The notes: generated from the sequence alone by a model not told the origin. DNA of 64,000 nucleotides from Kineosporia corallincola (GCF_018499875.1 NZ_JAHBAY010000018.1:112222-176221); one strand, 5' to 3'. Numbered from the stretch's first letter, positions 1-8,291 are shown. Numbers and translations: made by a program.

Positions 1-1
1 C

Positions 2-1972
2 TCCGGCGAACCGGCGGCCGCGGAGGAGGAGAGTCCGGGGCCGGCGATACCAGAGCCGGTGATTCCGGGGCCGCGGGCCGAGAGTCCCTCCCCCTCGGGC
101 CGACCCGCCGACGCGGGCGTCCCGGTGGCCTCTCCCACCGAAGAGCTCCAGGCGTCCCCCGGCAACGCGCCGGAGGCGCGAGACCACCCGTCCACCACCA
201 CGATCGAGACCACCCGCACCGAGGAACTGGCCAACACCGCCCAGACCGCCCGGGCGTCGCTGACCGAGATCGACAACGTGATCGACGGGGTCGGCCAGAC
301 CCGGATCGAGCTGGGGGCGGTGCGTGACGCCGCCCGCCGCGTCTGGCAGCTGCGCGCGGAGGCCGGGCCGGGCGGTCCCGGTCCCGGCGGCAACCGGCTG
401 ACCGAGAAGCAGTCCGACGAACTGGCCGCGCTGGCCAGGATTCTCGGCAGCAGCGCGGACCGGATGGAGCGCGAGCTGCGTGAGGTGTACACCACCGCCG
501 AACGGTTGCGGCTGATCCCGGTGACCACCATCGTCCCGGATCTGGAGCGGGGCGTGCGGGACGTCACCGCGGCCCAGGGCAAGCTGGCCCGGCTGGAGGT
601 GCGCGGCGCCGAGATCGCCCTGGACGCCAATGTTCTGGCGGGGGCGCAGACCGCGCTGCGGCAGATCGTCCGCAACGCGGTGGCGCACGGGGTGGAGACG
701 CCCGCCGAACGACTGTCCCGGGGCAAGAGCGAGACCGGGCTGGTGCGGGTGGAGGTGACGCACGGCGCGGCCGGGGTGCGGTTCCGCTGCACCGACGACG
801 GCCGGGGCATCGACATCGGCGCGGTGCGGACCAAGATGATGCAGTCCGGGCGCACGCCGGACAACTCGCTCGGCGACGCCGACATCCTGAAACTCCTTCT
901 GGGCAGCGGGATCAGCACGGCGTCCACGGTCAGTGAGATCTCCGGCCACGGGATCGGCCTGGACGTGGTGCAAGACGTGGTGCGGCGGATCGGCGGACGG
1001 ATCGAGATCCACACCGAGCCCGGCCGGGGCACCACGATCGACCTCACCGCACCGGCGTCGATGACCGCCCAGGAGGTGGTGCTGGTCCGCCCGCAGACGG
1101 AGCAGCAGGAGTTCGACGACCCGGACCCGGCGGGCTCCGACGACGCCGGGCCGCTGGTCGCGCTGCCGCTGCACGCGATCCGGCAGGCCAGAAGGGTCAC
1201 CCGACAGGACTTCTCGGGAGCGATGGCGGTGATGCACGACGGGCGCCGCATCCCCTACGCACCACTGCCCGACGTGCTCGGGCTGCCCTCCACCGAGCGG
1301 GACGGCCCGGCGGGATCGGGCGGACGCACCGTGCTGGTGCTGGACGGGGCGAACGGGCCGGTCGCGGTGGGGGTCGGCCGGTTGGTCGGTACCGCCGAGG
1401 TGGCGGTGCGCACGGTGCCCGCCCTGGCTCCGGTTCCGCCTCTGGTGTGCGGGGTCTGGATCGACATCGACGGGCGGCCCCGGCCGGTGCTGGACCCGGT
1501 GCACCTGGCGGCGGAGGCCACCGCCCGGCGGATGCCCCGGTCCCCGGTGGCCGATCTCGTCCCGGTACCGGTTGCCCGCAACGGCATCTCGCGCCGGGCC
1601 ACGATCCTGATCGTCGACGACTCGCTGACCACCCGGATGCTGGAGCGCAGCATCCTGGAGTCGGCCGGGTACCGGGTGGAGCAGGCCGGGTCGGCGGAGG
1701 AGGGCCTGGCGATGGCCGCCCGCAAGCGGTACGCGGTGGCCGTGGTCGACGTGGAGATGCCCGGGATGGACGGCTTCGGCTTCATCGAGCAGACCCGCAC
1801 CCGGGCCGAACTGAGGCACATGCCGTGCATTCTCGTCACCTCGAAGGCTTCGCCGCAGGACCGCGAGCGGGGCCGGGCGGCCGGGGCGCGGGCGCACATC
1901 GACAAGGGCGAGTTCCACCAGAGCACACTGCTGGACCGGGTGGCCGAGCTGGTCGCCGAGGGGGAACGATGA
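2..1972 (+). CDS. CheA-type hybrid histidine kinase with CheW-like and receiver domains (5' partial)
   Basis: The frame is open back to base 2, so the gene begins upstream; 656 residues are visible. After a Pro/Glu-rich linker comes a helical dimerisation region. The CheA-type HATPase follows, with an N-box ending in RNAVAHGVE, a G1 box (TDDGRGID) and a G2 box (SGHGIGLDVV). Next is a CheW-like domain, then a C-terminal receiver with its phospho-acceptor Asp at 1748-1750 (VVDVEMPGMDG). The kinase should pass phosphate from a His-phosphotransfer domain, expected upstream, to its own receiver and to the CheB encoded next. The CheA-receiver fusion is typical of alternative chemosensory systems (Wsp/Frz type) rather than simple flagellar ones. 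The stop codon overlaps the next start in ATGA, so translation is probably coupled. The missing 5' part prevents checking the phosphorylated His. Confidence 0.93.
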   Translation, partial: SGEPAAAEEESPGPAIPEPVIPGPRAESPSPSGRPADAGVPVASPTEELQASPGNAPEARDHPSTTTIETTRTEELANTAQTARASLTEIDNVIDGVGQTRIELGAVRDAARRVWQLRAEAGPGGPGPGGNRLTEKQSDELAALARILGSSADRMERELREVYTTAERLRLIPVTTIVPDLERGVRDVTAAQGKLARLEVRGAEIALDANVLAGAQTALRQIVRNAVAHGVETPAERLSRGKSETGLVRVEVTHGAAGVRFRCTDDGRGIDIGAVRTKMMQSGRTPDNSLGDADILKLLLGSGISTASTVSEISGHGIGLDVVQDVVRRIGGRIEIHTEPGRGTTIDLTAPASMTAQEVVLVRPQTEQQEFDDPDPAGSDDAGPLVALPLHAIRQARRVTRQDFSGAMAVMHDGRRIPYAPLPDVLGLPSTERDGPAGSGGRTVLVLDGANGPVAVGVGRLVGTAEVAVRTVPALAPVPPLVCGVWIDIDGRPRPVLDPVHLAAEATARRMPRSPVADLVPVPVARNGISRRATILIVDDSLTTRMLERSILESAGYRVEQAGSAEEGLAMAARKRYAVAVVDVEMPGMDGFGFIEQTRTRAELRHMPCILVTSKASPQDRERGRAAGARAHIDKGEFHQSTLLDRVAELVAEGER

Positions 1973-3066
1973 CGGCCGGGCGGACGGTGCGGGTGCTGGT
2001 GGTCGAGGACTCGCGCACCGTGCGGGCCCGGATCGTGGCCGCGCTGCGCTCGGACCCGGCGATCGAGGTGGTGGGCGAGGCCGGTGACGGGCAGGCCGCC
2101 GTCGACGAGTGCACCCGGCTGCGACCCGACGTGGTGACGATGGACATGATGCTGCCCGGGATGTCCGGCCTGGCCGCCACCGAGCACCTGATGCAGTACT
2201 GCCCCACACCGATTCTGGTGATCTCCAGCGCCGACAACCGGGCCGGATTCATCGACACGATGGCCGCGCTGGAGGCCGGTGCGGTGGACGTGCTGGAGAA
2301 GCCGCTGGGCCGCGACCCGGGCGGCGGGAACGACGCCTGGGACCGCGAGTTCCTGCGCACCGTCAAGCTGGTCGCCAAGATCAAGGTGATCCGGCGGATC
2401 GGCCACCACCCGGTGCCCGCCGACCGGCAGCCCGCCCTGCGCGCGCCCGCGCCCGACCCGGCGCGCCCCTACTCGGTCGTGGCGATCGGTGCCTCGACCG
2501 GCGGCCCGACCGCGGTGGCCACGGTGCTGCGCACTCTGCCGGCGACCTTCGCCCTGCCGCTGCTGCTGGTGCTGCACGTGCACGAGTCGTTCGGCACCGC
2601 CTTCGCGTCGTGGCTCCAGGAGGCCACCGAGCGCCGGGTGCGGCTGGCGACGAGCGGCGAGCCGCTGAGCCACGTGCGGCCGGGTGAGGTGGTGATGGCC
2701 CCGCCCGGGCGGCACCTGCGGGTGCGCAGCAACGCCCTGCTGCTCAGCGACGAGCCCGAAAGACATTCCTGCCGGCCCAGTGTCGATGTGCTGTTCGACT
2801 CGCTCGCGGCCTCGCACGGCCCCCGGGTGGCGGCCGTGCTGCTGACCGGGATGGGCAAGGACGGCGCCACCGGGCTGCTGGAGATCGACAAGGCCGGTGG
2901 CCTGACCATCGCCCAGGACGAGGCCACCTCGGCCGTGTTCGGGATGCCCGGCGAGGCGGTGCGTCTGGGCGCCGCGCAGCACGTCCTCGGTATCGACGAG
3001 ATCGGCCCCGCACTGGGCCGTCTCACCGTTCCCTTCGATCTGGCAGCGCGGGTGAGGCCACGATGA
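1969..3066 (+). CDS. cheB: Chemotaxis response regulator protein-glutamate methylesterase CheB
   Basis: This 365-residue protein has the normal CheB length and order. An N-terminal receiver (about 7-125) has acidic residues E13/D14, phospho-acceptor D59 and K111. A short linker leads to the methylesterase domain (about 168-355), with the catalytic triad recognisable as S176 in GASTGG, H203 in LHVHE and D298 in GMGKDGA. It removes methyl esters from chemoreceptor glutamates, or deamidates glutamines, in the cytoplasm when phosphorylated by CheA. The ATG at 1969 is chosen over longer in-frame starts because it overlaps the previous stop as ATGA, has a GAGGGGG Shine-Dalgarno 4 nt upstream, and starts directly before the receiver. 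Its stop overlaps the next start in the same way. No CheR methyltransferase or receptor is in view. Confidence 0.96.
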   Translation: MTAGRTVRVLVVEDSRTVRARIVAALRSDPAIEVVGEAGDGQAAVDECTRLRPDVVTMDMMLPGMSGLAATEHLMQYCPTPILVISSADNRAGFIDTMAALEAGAVDVLEKPLGRDPGGGNDAWDREFLRTVKLVAKIKVIRRIGHHPVPADRQPALRAPAPDPARPYSVVAIGASTGGPTAVATVLRTLPATFALPLLLVLHVHESFGTAFASWLQEATERRVRLATSGEPLSHVRPGEVVMAPPGRHLRVRSNALLLSDEPERHSCRPSVDVLFDSLAASHGPRVAAVLLTGMGKDGATGLLEIDKAGGLTIAQDEATSAVFGMPGEAVRLGAAQHVLGIDEIGPALGRLTVPFDLAARVRPR

Positions 3067-5051
3067 GCACCGACCATCCGGAGAGCATCGGCACGGTGCT
3101 CATCCTGGACGACAGCCTGACCGTGCGGATGGACCTGGTGCGGGCGTTCGAGGAGGCGGGCTGGCGGACCATGCCCTGCGCCACGGTGGCCACCGCCTGG
3201 GAGCGACTGGCCGCGGAGCCGGTGGACTGCGTGGTGCTGGACGTGGTGCTGCCCGACGGCAACGGCGTGGACGTGCTGCGGCAGCTACGCACCGACCCGG
3301 GCACGGCGGCCCTGCCGGTGCTGATGCTCAGCACCGAGGCCGAGGTGCAGGACCGGATCCGGGGTCTGCGCACCGGGGCCGACGAGTACCTCGGAAAGCC
3401 CTACGACTCGGGCTATCTGGTGGCCCGGGCGCAGGAGCTGATCGCCTCCGGCACGGCCGTGCCGGAGGCCGGGGCCGAGCACGTGGTGCGGGTGCTGGTG
3501 ATCGACGACAGCCCGGACGTGCGGGACCGGTTCGCCGACCTGTTGCGGGCGAGCGGGTACGAGGTGGTGCAGGCCGATTCGGGGCTGGCCGGGCTGCGTC
3601 TGGCGGCGGCCCGGCGACCGGACGCGGTGCTGGTGGACGCCGAGCTGCCGGACATCGACGGGGCCACGGTGATCCGCCGGATCCGCCTGGACTCGGCGTT
3701 GCGTGGGCTGCCCTGCCTGCTGCTCGCCGCCTCGGAGGACGCCGGGGCCGAGCTGACCGCCCTGGACGCCGGGGCGGACGCCTTCGTGGGGGCGGGCACG
3801 GACGCCGACGTGGTGCTGGCCAAGCTCAGTGCCGCGCTGCGGCAGACCGTGGTGGCGGGGCCGGTGGTCGACACCGCCAGCCTCCAGCGACTGAAGAAGG
3901 TGGTGGCGGTCGGTTCCACGGTGGTCGCCTCGCACGCCGAGCACCTGCGCGGCGAGGGGTTCGACGTGGTGCAGGCGCACACCGGCGACGAGGCGCTGGA
4001 ACTGCTGGCCTTCCAGGGCTGCGACTGCATCCTGATCGAGCTGTCCGCCGACGACGGCCCGGTGCAGCTCGAGGTCTGCCAGAAGGTCAAGGCGGCTCCG
4101 GGTGTTCGCGACGTCCCCCTGATCGTGATCGGTGACGACGACCAGCGGCAGACGATGGTGGACGCGCTGGCGGCCGGGGCCGACGACTACGTGAACGCCT
4201 CGGCCGACGTCCGGGTGCTGCTCGCCCGCATCCGCGCGCAGCTCCAGCGCAAGCAGATCGCCGACGAGTACCGGCAGATCCGGGAGAGTCTGCTGCGCCG
4301 CGAGATCGAGGCCGCGCAGGCCCGGGCGGACGCCGAGATCGCCCAGACCAAGGCCGCGATGGTGGAGGAACTGGAGCGCAAGAACCAGGAGCTGGAGGCG
4401 TTCAGCTACTCGGTCTCGCACGACCTGCGCAGTCCGCTGCGGGCGATCGACGGGTTCACCACGATGCTGATCGAGGTGGTGGACGAGCACCTGGACGAGA
4501 GCAGCCGGCACTACGCCGACCGGATCCGGGCGTCGGTGAAGCGGATGAACGAGATGATCGACGACCTGATCCAGCTCTCCCGCGTGGGCCGGGCCGAGAT
4601 CGCCCGCCGGCCGGTGGATCTGGCCACGATGGCGAACGAGATCCTGACCGACCTGGCGGCCGGCTCCCCCGGCCGTCAGGTGGAGCGGTCGATCGGCGAC
4701 GGGCTCACCGCGAGCGCCGACGCCCGGCTGCTGCGCAACGTGCTGGAGAACCTGCTGGGCAACGCCTGGAAGTTCAGCGGCCAGGCGGAGAGCCCGCGGA
4801 TCGAGGTGGGGCGGGCCGGGAACGGCGACTTCTTCGTGCGGGACAACGGTTCCGGGTTCGACATGAGCCAGGCCGGGCGGCTGTTCTCGCCGTTCCAGCG
4901 GTTGCACAAGCAGACCGATTTCCCCGGCACCGGCATCGGGCTGGCCACCGTGCACCGGATCATCGAGCGGCACGGCGGGCGGATCTGGGCCGAGTCGGCA
5001 CCGGGGCAGGGGGCCACGTTCTGGTTCACCCTGCCGGAGGGGACGGGCTAG
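3063..5051 (+). CDS. Hybrid sensor histidine kinase with three N-terminal receiver domains
   Basis: The 662-residue protein has no membrane segment, so it should be cytoplasmic and driven by phosphotransfer. Receiver 1 (about 10-130) has phospho-acceptor D60 and K112. Receiver 2 (about 142-262) has D192. Receiver 3 (about 278-395) looks degenerate, with E326 in the usual Asp position. A charged coiled coil (about 400-445) leads to the HisKA domain with phospho-His H453 (SHDLRSPLR). The HATPase has an N-box near 558-572, G1 DNGSGFD near 594 and G2 GTGIGLATV near 622. The start overlaps the cheB stop (ATGA) with GAGG 5 nt upstream. As last gene of the cluster it probably receives phosphate from the CheA-like kinase and relays to an output regulator not in this window. 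Confidence 0.93.
   Translation: MSTDHPESIGTVLILDDSLTVRMDLVRAFEEAGWRTMPCATVATAWERLAAEPVDCVVLDVVLPDGNGVDVLRQLRTDPGTAALPVLMLSTEAEVQDRIRGLRTGADEYLGKPYDSGYLVARAQELIASGTAVPEAGAEHVVRVLVIDDSPDVRDRFADLLRASGYEVVQADSGLAGLRLAAARRPDAVLVDAELPDIDGATVIRRIRLDSALRGLPCLLLAASEDAGAELTALDAGADAFVGAGTDADVVLAKLSAALRQTVVAGPVVDTASLQRLKKVVAVGSTVVASHAEHLRGEGFDVVQAHTGDEALELLAFQGCDCILIELSADDGPVQLEVCQKVKAAPGVRDVPLIVIGDDDQRQTMVDALAAGADDYVNASADVRVLLARIRAQLQRKQIADEYRQIRESLLRREIEAAQARADAEIAQTKAAMVEELERKNQELEAFSYSVSHDLRSPLRAIDGFTTMLIEVVDEHLDESSRHYADRIRASVKRMNEMIDDLIQLSRVGRAEIARRPVDLATMANEILTDLAAGSPGRQVERSIGDGLTASADARLLRNVLENLLGNAWKFSGQAESPRIEVGRAGNGDFFVRDNGSGFDMSQAGRLFSPFQRLHKQTDFPGTGIGLATVHRIIERHGGRIWAESAPGQGATFWFTLPEGTG
5048..5051. 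other. Shared CTAG: overlapping stop codons of convergent genes
   Basis: The palindrome CTAG gives TAG to the triple-receiver kinase (5049-5051, + strand) and TAG to the F5/8 C protein (5048-5050, - strand). The two operons therefore meet with no intergenic DNA and no room for a separate terminator, so their transcripts probably overlap at the 3' ends. Confidence 0.95.
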
Positions 5052-6085
5052 CCGGAGTGCACCTCCAGCTCACCCAGCTGGGCGTTCGGCCAGCCGCTGT
5101 TGGCGCTGAAAACCAGCTTCAGATAACGGGTGCTGGCCGAGACCGAAACCGTGACGCTGTTGTTCGAGCCGTTGTTCGCGTCGAACGTGTAGCCGGTGGC
5201 TCCCTTGATCGAGGAGTACGAGCTGCCGTTGCGGCTGCCCTGCACGGCGATCGTCTGGGTGCGGCTGTTCCAGTCCGAGACCGGCGGCAGCGAGAGCACC
5301 AGCCGGCCGACCTTCTGCACCGAGCCGAGGTCCACCGTGAGGGTCTGCGGGAAGCCCTCTTCCGCCTCCCAGTAGGTGCCGGCGCTGCCGTCGGTGACGT
5401 TGCTGGCGGCGTAGTCCTGGGTGTGACTGCTCTCCTGCACCCAGCGCCCGGACACCAGGTTCACCGACGCGTCGGCGGTGACCACCGAGCTGGTGGCCTT
5501 CGTGGTGCTGCTGCTCGCCTTCGTGGTGGTGCTGCTGCTCGTCGTCCTGCGGGTGGCCGGGGCGTCCGCGGACGGGGCACTGGTCGCCTTGGGCTCGCCG
5601 GTCTTCTCGGGCGCAGCCTTCTTCGTCGCCTTCTTGCTGGGCGTGGCGCTCGGGGTGGCGGTGGCCGTGACGCCGGCCGTGGTGGTCTCCGAGACCGTCG
5701 GGATGGTCACGTTCAGCTGCTGTTCCGAGGACAGGTTGTCGGGGTCGTCGCCGGAGATCGACTGCACCGCCAGCATTCCGCCGACGATCACGGCCACCAC
5801 CGCGGCGACCGACCCGCCGATCACCGCGCCGCCGCGCAGACCGGGCACCGGTACCCCCAGCCAGGTACGCCGGGTCGCGCGGCCCGCCCACGAGGACACG
5901 AAGTCCTCGTGCGCGTTCCGGGGGCCCTGGGCGTCCTTGAGGTTCGGGGTGTTCCGGGTACTCCGGTCGGTACTCCGGTCGATACCCCGGGCACCCCGGT
6001 CGTTCCGGACGACCTCCTGGGCCTCACGGCGACGCCGGGCCGCCCGGCCCTCCGTCGTGCCCGGCGCCGGTTCGCTGGTCTTCAC
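5048..6085 (-). CDS. Membrane-anchored protein with C-terminal F5/8 type C (discoidin-like) domain
   Basis: In the longer 355-residue numbering, a basic cytoplasmic N-terminus is followed by one transmembrane helix (about 95-118). A Thr/Ser/Lys/Ala-rich stalk (about 130-215) leads to an F5/8 type C beta-sandwich (217-355; SHTQDYAASNVTDG, then TYWEAEE and YLKLVFSAN). Such domains bind carbohydrates or other surface ligands, so this is likely an outward-facing binding protein tethered to the membrane. I choose the GTG at 6083-6085. It gives a start like those of its two ricin-domain paralogues (MKTSEP versus MSSSEP and MKSSSD), and GGGAG lies 9 nt upstream. The frame also allows GTG at 6113-6115, 10 residues longer, but without a good ribosome site. 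It shares an anchor motif (a Glu-Phe...SW stretch, then GVP..GLRG) with the next two genes. Confidence 0.85.
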   Translation of the reverse strand: MKTSEPAPGTTEGRAARRRREAQEVVRNDRGARGIDRSTDRSTRNTPNLKDAQGPRNAHEDFVSSWAGRATRRTWLGVPVPGLRGGAVIGGSVAAVVAVIVGGMLAVQSISGDDPDNLSSEQQLNVTIPTVSETTTAGVTATATPSATPSKKATKKAAPEKTGEPKATSAPSADAPATRRTTSSSTTTKASSSTTKATSSVVTADASVNLVSGRWVQESSHTQDYAASNVTDGSAGTYWEAEEGFPQTLTVDLGSVQKVGRLVLSLPPVSDWNSRTQTIAVQGSRNGSSYSSIKGATGYTFDANNGSNNSVTVSVSASTRYLKLVFSANSGWPNAQLGELEVHSG

Positions 6086-6094
6086 GCTCTGCGT

Positions 6095-6099
6095 CTCCC
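6095..6099 (-). promoter_or_regulatory. Ribosome binding site deciding the F5/8 C protein start
   Basis: On the minus strand this reads GGGAG, 9 nt before the GTG at 6083-6085. The alternative start at 6113 has no purine-rich site, so this supports the shorter protein. Confidence 0.6.
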
Positions 6100-6189
6100 A
6101 CGACTTCCACGACACGGCAGCAATGGCGGGTCAGATACGCCATGAGCGTGGCAGATCCGTTTCGGCCTGATTCGCGCCGGGAACAGGAT

Positions 6190-6216
6190 TTCCCTTTCGG
6201 CCACGCAGAACTGCCC
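6190..6216 (-). promoter_or_regulatory. Shared 27-bp upstream element, copy 1 (F5/8 C gene)
   Basis: On the minus strand this matches GGGCA-N9-GGSCKAAAGGGAA. The same element occurs upstream of both ricin-domain genes. Here it lies 104 nt before the chosen start. It may be a promoter or regulator site, or part of a structured leader; I do not recognise it as a known sigma-factor promoter or riboswitch. Confidence 0.5.
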
Positions 6217-6243
6217 CGTCGGACCTACCGGTCCGGCGGGGCA
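6212..6243. terminator. Strong G/C hairpin downstream of ricin-domain gene
   Basis: Two 14-nt arms (6212-6225 and 6230-6243) pair with one G-T mismatch around a TACC loop. The hairpin lies 17 nt past the stop of the gene at 6261-7223. There is no T tract, as is common for actinobacterial terminators. Its base overlaps the GGGCA part of the next gene's upstream element, so read-through control is also possible. Confidence 0.6.
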
Positions 6244-6260
6244 GCGTCGGTGAAACCGGC

Positions 6261-7223
6261 TCAGCCGGTGAAGGTCCAGATGTGGTCGTCGTCCGGGGAG
6301 CAGGTGTACAGGGTCAGCTCCTGGTCGGGCTGGTCGTGGGCGTTGTTGATGTTCGAGACGTCCAGGCACAGGCCGCTCTTCACGTTGACCAGGTAGAAGC
6401 CGCCGCCCTGGGCCTGCTTCCGGAACATCTGGTTGTCCGTGTCACCCGGCAGGCAGGCGTGCGTGATCACATTGGTGCCGGCCGCGACGCTGCCCGAGCC
6501 ACCGACGTCCAGGCAGTACTGGGACTTGACCTCGCGCAGCAGGAAAGTGCCGTCGGCCTGGGTGATCGTCTCGTAGCGCTGGTTGTCGTCCGCGCTCGAG
6601 TCGCAGTAGTACTGAGTGACGTTCACGTCGCCGGCCACCGCGCCGTAACCGGGCAGGTCCACGCAGAACCCGGTGACCAGGTTCTTGATCGCGCCGACCG
6701 ACGCCGTGGTGGCTCCCGGCTTCTTCTCCGCCTTCTCGGCGGCCGCCGTGGCCTTCTTCTTCTGCGCCGCCGTCTGTTTCTCGCTCTGCTTGACGGTCTG
6801 CTTCGGCGTGCTGGTGGCCTCCTCCGTCACCGTCCGGGTGTGGACGGGGACAGCGGCCTCCTTGGTCTTCGTCTTCTTCGGGTCCTTGGTGGCCGTGGCC
6901 GTGGGCTCCGCCGTCGCGGTCGCCGTCGGCGAGGGCGAGGTGGTGCTGCCGAGACCGGCCGAGGTGAGCGCGGCGGTGTCGGACGTGCCGTCACCCGACC
7001 TGGTGAACGCCTGAACCGCCATCACGCCGCCGATCACGATCCCGACCACCAGGGCGGCCGAGGCACCGATCACGACCACGCCGCTCAGGCCCCTGGTCGG
7101 CACCCCGATCACGGGGCGGCGGCCGAGCATGGAGCTCTTCCAGGAGGAGAGGAACTCGGTGTGCTCGTCCGGCTCGCTCTCGCTCTCCGGGCGACGGCCG
7201 GAACCCGGCTCGCTGGAACTCAC
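6261..7223 (-). CDS. Membrane-anchored ricin-type beta-trefoil lectin domain protein
   Basis: This 320-residue protein has an acidic cytoplasmic N-terminus (1-45) and a single signal-anchor helix (about 48-70). A Thr/Lys/Ala-rich stalk (about 75-175) leads to a ricin-type beta-trefoil (about 178-320). The trefoil has six cysteines, repeated CLDV/CVDL motifs and NQ-F/NQ-Y variants of the QxW signature. It should sit in the cytoplasmic membrane and present a sugar-binding head outside. The next gene (7383-8279) is a close paralogue, with the same TEFL-SW anchor motif and the same trefoil. Translation starts at GTG 7221-7223 with GGGAG 6 nt upstream. The ligand is unknown; cell-wall or host/plant glycans are possible. 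Confidence 0.88.
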   Translation of the reverse strand: MSSSEPGSGRRPESESEPDEHTEFLSSWKSSMLGRRPVIGVPTRGLSGVVVIGASAALVVGIVIGGVMAVQAFTRSGDGTSDTAALTSAGLGSTTSPSPTATATAEPTATATKDPKKTKTKEAAVPVHTRTVTEEATSTPKQTVKQSEKQTAAQKKKATAAAEKAEKKPGATTASVGAIKNLVTGFCVDLPGYGAVAGDVNVTQYYCDSSADDNQRYETITQADGTFLLREVKSQYCLDVGGSGSVAAGTNVITHACLPGDTDNQMFRKQAQGGGFYLVNVKSGLCLDVSNINNAHDQPDQELTLYTCSPDDDHIWTFTG

Positions 7224-7229
7224 GGTCTA

Positions 7230-7234
7230 CTCCC
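7230..7234 (-). promoter_or_regulatory. Ribosome binding site (GGGAG)
   Basis: The minus strand reads GGGAG 6 nt before the GTG start at 7221-7223 and supports that non-ATG start. Confidence 0.65.
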
Positions 7235-7321
7235 ACTCACGACGGCGGCTGACCTCAGGGTCGTGGAACGCTCCACGGTGACAGGCCCGGTCCGCACCCA
7301 CCGAACCGGGGCCACGGCCCT

Positions 7322-7348
7322 TTCCCTTTAGCCCCCGCAACCGTGCCC
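7322..7348 (-). promoter_or_regulatory. Shared 27-bp upstream element, copy 2 (ricin-domain gene)
   Basis: This is the second copy of GGGCA-N9-GGSCKAAAGGGAA, 98 nt before the start of the gene ending at 6261. With copy 3 it also shares ACTTCC directly upstream. The surrounding 159-bp gap between the two ricin-domain genes shows nothing else clear. Confidence 0.5.
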
Positions 7349-7382
7349 GGAAGTACCGGGAACCCAGGTCCGCCGAGCAACG

Positions 7383-8279
7383 TCAGGACCCGAAGCTCCA
7401 GACCTGGTTGTCGGCCGAGGAGCAGGCCACCAGGGCCAGGCTGGTGTCGACCGGGCTGCTGTCCTTGTCGGTGCCCTGCGGGTCCAGGCACAGGCCGCTC
7501 TTCACGTTCACCAGGTAGAAACCGCTGCCCTGAGCCTGCTTCCGGAACATCTGGTTGTCCGCGGCCCCCCGCACGCAGGTGCTGACGGCCACCGTGCTGT
7601 TCGCCGCGACGCTGTCGGTGCCGTCCACGTCGAGGCACAGGTTGGACTTCAGGTTACGCAGCAGGAAGGTGCCGTTCGACTGGGTGACGGTCTGGAACTC
7701 CTGGTTGTCGGTGTCACCGGGATAGCAGTTCGTCTGGAGGGCCTGGCTGCCCGCGCCGACCGCCTCCAGTCCGGTGAGGTCCACGCAGTAGCCGGTGACC
7801 AGGTTCCTGATGACGCCGACCGTCGCCGTGACCGGGGCGGCGACGGTCTTCTTCGGCGTCGCCTTGGTAGTGGTCTTCTTCGGCGTGGCGGTCGCCGTCG
7901 GCGTCGCCTCGCGGGTGACCGTGCGGGTACGGGTCTCCGCCGTGGCCGCCTTCTCGGTCTTCGTCTTCTTCGGCTTCTCGGTGGGCGACGCGGTCGGCGT
8001 GCCGGTGACGGTGGGCTCCGGGGTCGTCGTCTTCAGGCCGGCGGACGTCAGCGCGGCCGTGTCCGAGTTGTCCGGCCCGGTCGCGGTGGCCGCCTGGATC
8101 GCCATCGTGCCGCCGACCACCACGCCCACCACGACGGCGACCGAGGCGACGATCACCACCACGCCGCGCAGGCCCCGGGTCGGCACACCGATCGCGGGAC
8201 GGCGGCCCAGCATCGAGCCCTTCCACGAGTCCAGGAACTCGGTGTGCTGATCGGGTTCCGGGTCACTCGACGACTTCAC
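7383..8279 (-). CDS. Membrane-anchored ricin-type beta-trefoil lectin domain protein (paralogue)
   Basis: This 298-residue protein is built like its downstream neighbour. It has an acidic N-terminus, one transmembrane helix (about 38-61), a Thr/Lys/Pro stalk (about 65-150) and a ricin-type beta-trefoil (about 155-298) with paired cysteines and CLDV/CVDL repeats. The segment around NQMFRKQAQG-GFYLVNVKSGLCLD is nearly identical to the neighbour, so the two arose by duplication. It probably displays a carbohydrate-binding head outside the membrane. Translation starts at GTG 8277-8279, with AGGAG 7 nt upstream. It follows the AAA+ gene after 250 bp that contain the shared upstream element, so it is probably transcribed separately from the giant-protein operon. 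Confidence 0.88.
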   Translation of the reverse strand: MKSSSDPEPDQHTEFLDSWKGSMLGRRPAIGVPTRGLRGVVVIVASVAVVVGVVVGGTMAIQAATATGPDNSDTAALTSAGLKTTTPEPTVTGTPTASPTEKPKKTKTEKAATAETRTRTVTREATPTATATPKKTTTKATPKKTVAAPVTATVGVIRNLVTGYCVDLTGLEAVGAGSQALQTNCYPGDTDNQEFQTVTQSNGTFLLRNLKSNLCLDVDGTDSVAANSTVAVSTCVRGAADNQMFRKQAQGSGFYLVNVKSGLCLDPQGTDKDSSPVDTSLALVACSSADNQVWSFGS

Positions 8280-8286
8280 GGTTCTT

Positions 8287-8291
8287 CTCCT
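8287..8291 (-). promoter_or_regulatory. Ribosome binding site (AGGAG)
   Basis: The minus strand reads AGGAG 7 nt before the GTG start at 8277-8279. It is the best ribosome site among the three lectin-like genes. Confidence 0.7.

Noticed and set aside
1447..1968. Longer N-terminal extension of CheB
   Set aside because: It would overlap the CheA-like gene for more than 500 bp. The start at 1969 has a ribosome site and matches normal CheB length.
1255..2982. - strand frame opposite the CheA-like and CheB genes
   Set aside because: The + strand frames carry clear kinase, receiver and esterase motifs; this one is low-complexity antisense.
6142..6396. Small + strand gene of 84 codons upstream of the F5/8 C gene
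   Set aside because: It runs through the hairpin and shared element and into the opposite ricin-domain gene, with no recognisable product.
7349..7370. Hairpin between the two ricin-domain genes as a terminator
   Set aside because: The CCCGG/CCGGG stem is only about 5 bp and too weak to claim.
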